Origin: Phocoena phocoena
Taxonomy: Eukaryota > Chordata > Mammalia > Artiodactyla > Phocoenidae
Direction of reading: 5' to 3'
Length of the DNA stretch: 64,000 nucleotides
Assembly: GCF_963924675.1 (NCBI RefSeq)
Contig: NC_089221.1
Coordinates: 10,971,851 to 11,035,850, forward strand
The notes under the pieces are model-generated. The model searched no databases, was not told where the DNA came from, and saw only the letters and a list, made by a program, of their open reading frames with translations. Made by a program: the position numbers and the translations under genes. Below, piece after piece: positions 1-8,675 of the stretch; position 1 is the first letter of the stretch; each line of letters starts with the position of its first letter.

Positions 1-1261
1 TTATTAGCATATAGTTGTTTGTAGTAGTCTCTTATAATCCTTTGTATTTCTGCAGTGTCAGTTGTGATTTCTCCTTTTTCATTTCCAATTTTATTGATTT
101 GTGTCCTCTCCTTTTTTTTTTTATGAGTCTGCCTAAGGGTTTATCAATTTTGTTTATCTTCTCAAAGAACCAACTTTTAGTTTTATTGATCTTTGCTGTT
201 GTTTTCTTCATTTCTATTTCATTTATTTCTGCTCTGATCTTTATGATTTATTTCCTTCTACTGACTTTCGGTTTTCCTTGTCCTTCTTTCTCTAGTTGTT
301 TTAAGTGTAGGTCTAGATTGTTTATTTGAGATTTTTCTTGTTTTTTGAGGTGAGATTGACCTGCTATAAACTTCCCTCTTAGAACTGTTTTTGCTGCATT
401 CCATATGTTTTGGGTCATCTTGTTTTCATTGTCATTTGTTTCTATGTATTTTTTTATATCTTCTTGATTTCTTCAGTGATCTCTTGGTTATTTAGTAGTG
501 CACTGTTTAACCTCCACGTATTTATGTTTTTCACAGTTTCTTTCCTGTAATTGATTTCCAGTCTCATAGTGTTGTAGTCAGAAAAGATGGTTGATATGAA
601 TTCAATTTTCTTAAATTTTCCAAGGCTTAATTTGTGACCCAAGATGTTATCTATCCTGGAGAATGTTCCGTATGCACTTAAGAAGAAAGTGTATTCTACC
701 ACTTTCGGGTGGAGTGTTCTATAAATATCAGTTAAATCTTATCTGGGCTATTGTGTCATTTAAAACTTGTGCTTCCTTATTTATTTTCTGTTTGGATGAT
801 ATGTCCATTGTTGTAAGTGGGGTTTCAAAGTTTGTTATTATTATTGTGATACTGTCGATTTCTCCTTTCATAGTTGTTAACATTTGTCTTATGTATTGAG
901 GTCCTCCTATGTTGGGTGCATAAACATTTATAATTGTTATATCTTATTCTTGGATTGATCCTTTGATCATTATGCAGTGTCCCTCTTTATTTCTAGTAAC
1001 AGTCTTTATTTTAAAGTCTATTTTATCTGATACAGGTATTGCTACTCCAGCTTTCCTTTGATTTCCATTTGTATGGAATACCTTTATCCAACACTTCACT
1101 TTCAGTCTGTATGTGTCCCTAGGTCTGAAGTATGTCTCTTGTAGACAGCATGTATATGGGTCTTGTTTTTGTCTCCATTCAGCCAGTCTGTGTCTTGTGG
1201 TTGGGTCAATGAATCCATTTACATTCAAAGTTATTATTGATATATATGTTGCTATTACCAT
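1..1261 (-). pseudogene. L1 ORF2 (element 1), endonuclease domain, decayed and partial
   Basis: The N-terminal part of the L1 ORF2 protein, an AP-like endonuclease followed by reverse transcriptase that nicks target DNA and primes reverse transcription. The start at 1261 is supported by homology to other L1 ORF2 starts. The N-terminal NVNG motif (active-site Asn) and a QET motif (active-site Glu) are readable in one frame down to 944. A second readable piece, 702 to 454, holds the end of the endonuclease, but the expected SDH catalytic triplet reads SDY: the His codon is Tyr at 574-576. The frame breaks between these pieces. The element is therefore doubly disabled even before considering what lies outside the window. 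Confidence 0.88.
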
Positions 1262-1319
1262 TTTCTTAATTGTTTTGTGTTTGTTTTTATGGATCTTTTT
1301 CTTCTCTTTTGTTTCCTGC

Positions 1320-2217
1320 CTAGAGAAGTTTCTTTAGCATTTGTTGTAAAGCTGGTTTGGTTGTGCTGAATTCTCTTAACTTTTGCTTGTCTGAAAAGCT
1401 TTTGCTTCTCCATCGAATCTGAGAGATTCTTGCTGGGTAGAGTAATCTTGGTTGTAGGTTTTTCTCTTTCATTACTTTAAGTATATCCAACCTCTCCCTT
1501 CTGGCCTGCAGCGTTTCCTCTGAAAAATCAGCTGATAACCTTATGGGGATTCCTTTGTATGTTATTTTTTGTTTTTCCCTAGTTACTTTTGATAATTTTT
1601 CTTTGAATTTAAGTTTTGTTAGTTTGATTAATATGTGTCTTTGTGTGTTTTTCTTAGGGTTTATCCTCTATGTGACTCTGTGCTTCCTTGATTTGGGTGA
1701 CTACTTTCTTTTCCATGTTAGGGAAGTTTTCCACTATAATCTCTTCAAATATTTTCTCAGACCTTTTATTTTTCTCTTCTTCTTCTGGAACCACTATAAT
1801 TTGAATGTTGATGCATTTAGTGTTGTCCCAGAGGTCTCTGAGATTGTCTTCAATTATTTTCATTCTTTTTTCTTTATTTTGCTCCTCTGCAGTTTTTTCC
1901 ACCATTTTGTCTTCCAGCTCACTTATTCGTTCTCCTGCCTCAGTTATTCTGTTATTGATTCTTTCTAGTGTATTTTTAATTTCACTCATTGTGTTATTCA
2001 CCTCTGTTTATTTGTTTTTTCATTCTAGATCTTTGATGAACATTTCTTGTATTTGCTCAATCCATGCCTCCATTCTACTTCTGAGATTCTGGATCACCTA
2101 TACTATTATTACTGTGAGTTCTTTTTCAGGTAGATTTCCTACTTCCTCTTCATTTATTTGGTCTTGTAGGTTTTTACTTTGCTCCTTCATCTGTGAGATA
2201 TTATTTTGCTGTCTCAT
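1320..2217 (-). pseudogene. L1 ORF1 (element 1), decayed
   Basis: ORF1 encodes the L1 RNA-binding, trimer-forming chaperone that coats L1 RNA. The clearest stretch, 2001 to 1654, has the end of the coiled coil (Glu/Lys-rich heptads), then the RRM-region signature with a PEEEE run, then a stop before the C-terminal domain. By alignment with elements 2 and 3 the original frame ran from an ATG at 2217-2215 to a stop at 1322-1320, about 298 codons. Several frame breaks lie outside the readable stretch. A run of 22 T on the plus strand abuts the start codon. Confidence 0.82.
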
Positions 2218-2238
2218 TTTTTTTTTTTTTTTTTTTTT
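2217..2238. repeat. 22-nt homopolymer T tract at L1 5' UTR/ORF1 junction
   Basis: Uninterrupted T run on the plus strand, an A run on the L1 sense strand, ending at the ORF1 start codon of element 1. Elements 2 and 3 have only a short A-containing leader at this point. Confidence 0.95.
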
Positions 2239-3150
2239 GAGTAAGACTGTGTTCCTGTCTTACTGGTTGTTTAGCCTGAAGCTTCCAACACTGGAGTTTG
2301 TCGGCTATTGGGTAGAGCTGGGTCTTTGTGCTGATATGAGGAACTCTTTGAGACCCCTCTCCAATGAATATTCCCTGGGTCTGAGGTTCTCTGTTAGCTC
2401 AGTGGCTTGTACTCAGAGCTCCTACCACAGGAGCTTTGGCCCATCCTCGAGTTTATGAACCAAGATCCTGCAAGCTGCCTGAGGCAGGCAAAAAAAAGAA
2501 AAATAACAAAGTTAAAAATAAAACTAGACTAGGAAACTAACAGATATGTTATGAAGAATATAAAAATAAAAATATAGATGAATCAACAATTGGAAGGTAC
2601 ATCAGTACCACAATAGTAAAAAAAGAGGTGAAGGGAAAAGAAAAAAAAAAAAAAAAGAGCGTGAAAGGCCTTGGCTTTGGAGGGCTGGGTCTAAGCAAGG
2701 GCAAGGTTTGGTGGTGGGCTGGACCAATGCTCATGACCCACAGGGCTGGAAAAGGCCCTGGGGGCTGTGGAGGGTGAAGCTTAGGCTCAAGGAAGAGAAG
2801 GGTCCCAGGTGTGCCCCCTATCCCTGGTCTCAGAAGGCAGGGGATCTCACCTGGGAGCCCAGCAGGCTTTCTGGGCTTTAGTGAGTGGGGCAAATGCCCT
2901 TCTCTCCTCTCCTTCTCCTCTGGTCTGAGGGGGCCTCTCCCAACTGCCTCTCCAGATCTCCCTGGCTTGAGGGGTACTGATCTTGTCTGGCCTCCACTTC
3001 TCCTCCCCCACATCAGTCCCCTTATTTCCTACCTGTTCACTTTGGTGTTACTCCTGTCTCCTTGGGTGTCAGAGTCCCCCACCAGTGACCAGCAGGCATC
3101 CTAGTTGTGGGGAGATGCTAACTCTGCATCTTCCCACACCACCATCTATA
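2218..3150 (-). promoter_or_regulatory. L1 5' UTR (element 1), lineage distinct from elements 2 and 3
   Basis: About 930 bp upstream of ORF1, with a GC-rich part between about 2660 and 3130 and an A-rich strip at 2490-2660. In mammalian L1s this segment carries the internal RNA polymerase II promoter. It cannot be aligned by eye with the 5' UTRs of elements 2 and 3. The exact 5' end is uncertain by about 20 bp. Confidence 0.65.
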
Positions 3151-4008
3151 TTCCTTTTTTATTTTCATCATTTTAACGTCTGTGTAGCTATTTTGCATTG
3201 TGTTTTTTTTTTTTTTTTAAGAAGATGTTGGGGTAGGAGTTTATTAATTAATTAATTAATTTTTGCTGTGTTGGGTCTTCATTTCTGTGCAAGGGCTTTC
3301 TCTAGTTGCAGTTAGCAGGAGTCACTCTTCATCACAGTGCACAGGCCTCTCACTATTACGGCCTCTCTTGTTGCAGAGCACAGGGTCCAGACACTCAGGC
3401 TCAGTAGTTGTGTCTTATGGGGCTAGTTGCTCCGCGGCATGTGGGATTCTCCCAGACCAGGGCTCGAAACCGCATCCCCTGCATTATCAGGCAGATTCTC
3501 AACCACTGCACCACCAGGGAAGTCCCTGCATTGTGTTTTTAGTGTGCACTTCCATGATGACTAACAAAGTTGAGTAACTTTTCATATGGTTTTTGTCCAT
3601 TTGAATATATTCTTTTGTAAATTGCCTCAAGACTTTTGCCCACGTTCTACAGGATTTTCAGATTTTTTCTTATTGATTTGTAGTTGTGTATTTATTATCT
3701 GTTTGCAAGTCCTTAGTTAGATATCTGTGCTGCAATATCTTCTTCCACTCTGAGATTTTTTTTCCCCTTAATTATATCTTTTGACAAAAAGTAAATCTTC
3801 ATCTTAGTATAATCCAAAGATTAAATCTCTTTTTTTCTTCCTGTTTTAGAATTTGTGCCCCCGCCCACACACACAAGGCAATGGAAATACTCTCCAATAT
3901 ATTCTACTGGAATTTTCATTGCTTTACTTTTTATATTTAGATAGACAATTCATCTAAGACTAACTATTTTGTATAGCATGAGGTAAGGGTTGATAAAATT
4001 TGGATGCC
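3151..4008 (-). mobile_element. Older L1 (L1M-like) ORF2 3' fragment, antisense
   Basis: Diverged sequence reading, on the minus strand, like the ORF2 C-terminal region of old mammalian L1s. Readable landmarks are the antisense counterparts of 'fast-growing' L1 3' coding text at 3545-3740 and 3900-3990. It is interrupted by a CHR SINE. No frame is intact. Family assignment beyond old L1 is inference. Confidence 0.7.
3208..3526 (-). mobile_element. CHR SINE, long form (CHR-1-like)
   Basis: A tRNA-Glu-derived SINE on the minus strand. The tRNA-related head lies at the right end (about 3430-3526) and the A-tail appears as T at 3208-3218. It is flanked by a perfect 14-bp target-site duplication (tgcattgtgttttt, 3194-3207 and 3527-3540). 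It carries an extra internal part of about 100 bp, with a TTAA-type tail repeat at 3241-3262, that the other six CHR copies lack. It is also more diverged than they are, consistent with an older subfamily. Confidence 0.92.
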
Positions 4009-4009
4009 T

Positions 4010-4245
4010 AAATGACTGATCAAAATGTCAATAAGTTCTTGTATACTTGAAATTTGCTAAGAGGATTGACCTTAAGTGTTCTCACCACACATAAAAGGAT
4101 CACAACCATATAAAGTAATGGATATGCTAATTAGCTTGATTGTGATAATAATTTCATGATGTATACATATATAAAAATAGCACATTGAACCTTAACACAA
4201 AATTTTTTTCAGTTATACCTCAATAAAACTGTCATGGGGGAAGAA
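4010..4245 (+). mobile_element. Old L1 3' UTR fragment (L1M-like), sense
   Basis: Matches the remembered 3' end of old mammalian L1s: a 'ttgaaatttgctaagag'-type start, the AATTAGCTTGATTGTG landmark near 4130, and an ATACCTCAATAAA terminal motif near 4217. Orientation is opposite to the adjacent L1 fragment, so the two are separate insertions or an inversion. Confidence 0.7.
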
Positions 4246-4284
4246 AAAATAACCTGTTAGAATTTCAAATTTAACTTTGCACTC

Positions 4285-4640
4285 TGTCTTAGTCACTTTG
4301 GGCTGCTATAACAAATTATCAAAGACAGGATAGCTTATAAACAGTGAAATGCATTTCTCACAGTTCTGGAAGCTTGAAGTTTCAGATCAAGGTGCTAGCA
4401 TGATGGGGTTCTGGTGAGAGCCTCTCCTTGCTTCAGTCATAAGCCTGGCTTCTCCTTGTGTCCTCATGTGGCAGAAAGAGAGTATGGGAGCGCTCTTTTA
4501 TTAGGGCACTAATCCCATCCATGAGGGTCCCACCCTCATGACTTAAATTATCCTGAAAGTCCTCATCTCCAAAACCATCACATCGGAAGTTAAGGTTTCA
4601 TCATCCAAATTTCTGGAGACACAAACATTCAGCCCACTGT
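4285..4640 (+). mobile_element. Solo LTR, ERVL-MaLR (MLT1/MST-type)
   Basis: Starts TGTCTTAGTC and contains the GGCTGCTATAACAAA, CTCACAGTTCTGGA and GGGCACTAATCCCAT landmarks of mammalian MaLR-type LTRs, ending near the ACACAAACATTCAGCCCA motif. No internal region is attached. It is non-coding, a remnant of a retrotransposition event before the modern mammalian orders or soon after. The exact subfamily is not resolved by eye. Confidence 0.7.
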
Positions 4641-5400
4641 ACATGTATTTTGTTTTCTTAAATATACTATATGGAATTCTCTGTATGTATTTTCTTCTTA
4701 TTTATTGCCATTTCATTTAATACATATTTCACCATCTTTTGAGGTGGATTCCTACTATTAGTAGAACAAGGCTTCATGCAAAATAGAGAATTTTAAATAA
4801 TGTTTGCAATTAACAGAAAAAAATATAGAAATGTTCACTTGATTTCAGTATTGGAAGGTCCCTAAAAATAAAGAAAAAGATCATAAAATCTAAATTAAAC
4901 AAAATACTATAAAAAAAGCAATTATAAACCTAGTCATAGAGATAATATAAAAATTTTAAAGGTAACAATCCTTTAAAAAAATAAATATATGTCATATTTT
5001 TTGAGAAAAATATTGATAATTTACCGTATTATAGGGATACTATTTTATCTAGAAATCTTTGATAAGCATTACTATAATAAAATAATCCTAATAATTACCA
5101 GCATAGACGTCACAACAGCAACAGTATATTGAATAACACTTCTTAAGCATTTACTATAATACAGTCACTAGGTTAGGGATGACTCTTCCAACTTACAGCT
5201 AAAGTAAAGTGCCTAACATTGAGAAAATTCATTTATAAACTAGAATAATCCAATTAAATAAATGTACAGCGCTATATCTGCATATATTTATACATGTATA
5301 AATACATAAATCATTATATTGTTTTCTATGTGGATCAAAATACACATATATAGATAGATGGAGATATGAATACAGATAAAGATAAGGTACACATGTGTGT

Positions 5401-5480
5401 ATAGAAAGAAAGGAAGAAGTGAAGAAAAGAAAAACAAAGAAGGAAGAAAGAAAATAAAAGGAAAGAATAAAGAAACAATT
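5401..5480. repeat. Purine-rich low-complexity tract
   Basis: Almost only A and G, with GAAAG/GGAAG units. It produces spurious Phe/Ser-rich frames on the other strand. Confidence 0.85.
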
Positions 5481-5819
5481 GCATATAGACACATTTAGAG
5501 TTATCTGTAAGGTACTGCAGTTATAAAACAATATTTTAATTGGAATTAAATTCAGTGTTTTGTTGTGGTTACCTTTATTATTTCTCTATATCTTAATGTA
5601 TTTCTCACATTTATAAATAATATTTTAAGCCAGAAAATAGTATTTTTGAAAATATATGATGTATTCTATAACATAAGGAGGTGTTCATGGAGCATTAAGA
5701 ATAAAATTATTTTAATCTCCAAATTATTATACATGGTAAGATAGAAATATGCATGATATGTTTAGACATGTTATTCTGGTGTGAAAAATTCTAATATTAA
5801 TAAGAGCTGTATATATTTT

Positions 5820-5930
5820 GCTTTCTACTCTGCATAGTTCCTGCAACAGCTCTGTTTTAAACAGGAATACACTGAGGATCATAGAAGTTTATATAATACA
5901 ATTCAAAACTGGCAGACACTCTACCGTAGG
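5820..5930 (-). mobile_element. Possible MIR SINE remnant
   Basis: The order of short matches (acagctctgtttt, acaggaatacactgagg, then an aactggcagac-like part) follows the core and 3' part of a MIR read in antisense. Divergence is high, so this is tentative. Confidence 0.4.
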
Positions 5931-6559
5931 TCATTGTGCTCCTACCTATACCTTTGTATTTAGGAAGGGAAGAAGGTGAAAAATTTAAGAAAGTCTTAAC
6001 AGAGGAACTGACTGAGTCAATATTTTATGAACAACAATTTATAATGGTCACTCAGTTTATTAGCCAGAAAATGGCAGTTAAAACTGATTTTATCTTTTAT
6101 CTACTCTGGTACCAGATTGATAAACATCCAAACTCTCCTTAAAGACAGTCTAACTGAACAGCTGTAAATTCCATAGAATTTAGAAGGTGAATAATGTAGA
6201 TAGAGTGAGATTCACTTAGTCTTAATCTTGTTATTCTCATAATCACTCTTCTATTTATGGCTAAGGTCAAAATCAGGGAGAGGGAAACATATATGTTCAT
6301 AAGACTCAGTCTGAAATCTCTCTAATACATGGAGATAAAGACAGAATGTATAAGTCTATACTTCACTTTCTTTCCGTAAAATAAGTCCCCTAGTGTGAAA
6401 AAACATGACAATGAATAAGACATTCTTTTAGTTTATGGGGAGGAGTTTTGGCAAAAGAACTGAAAGGAAGAAAAACAAATCTATATGCAGAACAGTTATG
6501 CTTTTCAAGGAAAATAAATTGCTGTCCTTCCAATATGAAGGAATCCAGTGTAATTAATC

Positions 6560-8130
6560 GGCCACCAAGAGGCTGACTATTCTCTTAGGTGTGATGACTG
6601 GTTCAGATATCAGTCTCTGCTACAGCTGGACAGATCATATATTGCTGACACCATGCATTACCTGTACATCAGCCCTCACAGCCACCTCATACACATGGTC
6701 TTTAGGCAAAAACAGGAATGGCTGGGAAAAGAAGCTACTTTATACCCACAGAATAGGTCATTTTGAATTCCTAATGATGGAGAACATTCACTGAAATAAA
6801 TGCCATATTGAGATTCTCACAGGACAAAAAGACCCTTTTACCCTCACTCATTCTGAGAGGTTCATCCACAAATTTTATTCCTAGACTTCCAAGGTGTTAC
6901 CGATTTTCTTATCTTGTCCTTTCTGGATTCCTGATTATTCAGCCAAATGTCTAGTGACTGCCAGAAATAACTGCTGCTTTCTTTCCCTAAGGCAAAATGA
7001 ATAATCAAATGCACCACTCATAACTACACCCTGTGAAGTTATTTCCTTACCTCATTGTCCATCAGGGAAGTGCTTGTATGGAGCTGTGATGATGTAGCCT
7101 TCCCATTCTGGGTGATATTTGAATGCATGTGGGGTCACTGGTAAACCAACCATGTTTTTATTCTATTTCTTTAATGCACTGACAGTAGAGAACACGACAA
7201 GGTCATGAGTCAGGGTGAAAGGAGAGGTGTCAATACAGCAGCAAAGTCATGGGAGTCTAAGTCACTTGCTCTTTCTACTTTTGCCTTCAGAACCTGCTCA
7301 AGCTCTATGTCATACATGCCAATTTCCTTTAAGGATGGAATTTTTCTATGATCACCCAAATTGATAGCTCGGTCAGTCAAATAATATCCAAATAATAATG
7401 AAGAGCTCAGGTCTCATGGTTTTCTGTGGTAATGCCTCAGATGTATATAGCAATATAGGAAATGTTTTAGATTTTGCTTTTTCCTCCAAAATATGAATAG
7501 TTAACTGCAGAAGTAGTCATTTCCAAAACTGATTTTCCTAGTGCAGCCTTCCAGAGCTTTATACATTCATGCTATCTAAATCTGTTGAAGAACATTTTCC
7601 TCCTCTTGGCACCTCTCAAAAAAGCAACCTTATGGGTAACTGGGAAAACAAAACAAAACAAATAAACAAAGCTTTTGGAGTATGTCCAAATGTGATATGT
7701 TCCTCCAGAATTCAAAGAGACCCATTAGGATGTGTACTCTTTTAGTGAAAGAGCAGCATTTATACTTCACCTTGGAGTCTCAAGACATTTCAGACCTCAT
7801 GATCCCTAGAACATCATCCAGGTCATGGATTCCTTAATTTCACATGTTTATTCTATCTACTGGCATACAAGAGTTTTTTCAAAACATCTACAGTATTTTC
7901 TACTTCCTATTCATCAAGTCCAACAGAGTGATATCATTAGTATAGAAGACTACGATGGTATCATGTGTACAAGAGATAATCAAAACTCTTGTAGACCAGA
8001 TTATTACAGAGTGTTCAAGAGTTGGCTGTATCTGTTTGGTTAAATCAAATGTTTGTTTGTGGTCTTTGCTAACAGATATAAAGAAAGAACAATGCCCTAG
8101 GATTGCCTACAAGTATCAAGCTCTCTTTTG
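6560..8130 (-). pseudogene. Ancient ERV-L-like pol remnant, antisense
   Basis: The stretches around 7260-7450 and 7800-8090 resemble, on the minus strand, the pol region of class III (ERV-L) endogenous retroviruses, which in a live element encodes protease, reverse transcriptase, RNase H and integrase. The part at 7825-8090 covers the reverse transcriptase region. There the catalytic box, which follows the hydrophobic strand near 7935-7965, no longer shows the two conserved acidic residues together. Frames are broken throughout, no env or intact gag is visible, and the ends are vague. The call is from memory of the family, not from a search. The left part (6560-7250) is assigned only by continuity. 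Confidence 0.5.
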
Positions 8131-8623
8131 ATCTGCTCTGGAAGAAGTTCACACCTAGAACAATATTTACAATTATAACCAATAATGATTTTGTTTACAA
8201 TATTCTACTCTCATTTCCTAGAATTTATCAAATATGCTAGTTAAATTATGATGTGATAATAATTCTCACCTTGCATTTTCCAAGTATCTGATAATGTGCA
8301 AACTCTATAATTCCTCAAAAAGTGTGATAAAGTTTTTCATTTACTATTTTGATAAGGATCTGGTCTGCTATTTGTCCTTTTTACCATGACAATTTTGAGA
8401 CTTCTACCATAATGCTGTAATGCTGAAAATGTTTGTTTTAACCATAGATACAATAATTGAGGAAATGAACAATCTTGATTTCAAAGATTCACTGGGACAA
8501 CTACTACTTGGGCAAAGACTGTTCATCACTTGATTTATATAGGCTTTTATTCTGACTGCTGGAGTGCAATTGTGTTGGTCTAGCTAACTGTAAACAGTAA
8601 AAGTGGATAGCGGGGAAAAGTTT

Positions 8624-8626
<3 letters not shown>
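8130..8626. other. Unassigned stretch, possibly more of the ERV-L-like remnant
   Basis: AT-rich and without a readable frame. It may continue the degraded endogenous retrovirus to the left, but I see no specific landmark. Confidence 0.35.

Positions 8627-8672
<46 letters not shown>
8627..8672. repeat. (AT)23 microsatellite
   Basis: A perfect dinucleotide run of about 46 bp. Such perfect self-complementary runs are length-polymorphic and can extrude hairpins. It gives Tyr/Ile-repeat frames on both strands that are not genes. Confidence 0.98.

Positions 8673-8675
<3 letters not shown>

Larger units (their letters stand above)
1..3150 (-). mobile_element. LINE-1 element 1, 5' part, cut by window edge
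   Basis: A minus-strand L1 containing, in its own order, a 5' UTR (about 3150 to 2218), ORF1 (2217 to 1320) and the start of ORF2 (1261 to beyond position 1). The ORF1-ORF2 spacer of about 58 bp matches the other two L1s here. The 3' half lies outside the window, so target-site duplications cannot be tested. The 5' end is placed near 3150 because older L1 sequence in the same orientation starts just beyond it, which suggests this copy inserted into that older element. Its 5' UTR does not resemble those of elements 2 and 3. Confidence 0.9.
4650..6560. other. Unassigned AT-rich stretch
   Basis: No gene or confident repeat. It includes a purine-rich strip at 5400-5480 (A/G-rich, GAAA/AAGG units) and a possible MIR remnant near 5820-5930. 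Long AT-rich runs at 4780-5010 and 5540-5780 look like ordinary intergenic DNA. Confidence 0.5.

Noticed and set aside
1805..2458. A 217-codon plus-strand frame
   Set aside because: Antisense of the L1 ORF1/5' UTR of element 1. It is Leu/Ser/Phe-rich because the sense strand is A-rich; similar antisense frames occur at 25896-26516 and 48846-49535.
4650..6560. A BovB/RTE LINE, expected in ruminants
   Set aside because: I looked for BovB landmarks through the window and saw none, which fits a cetacean rather than a ruminant.
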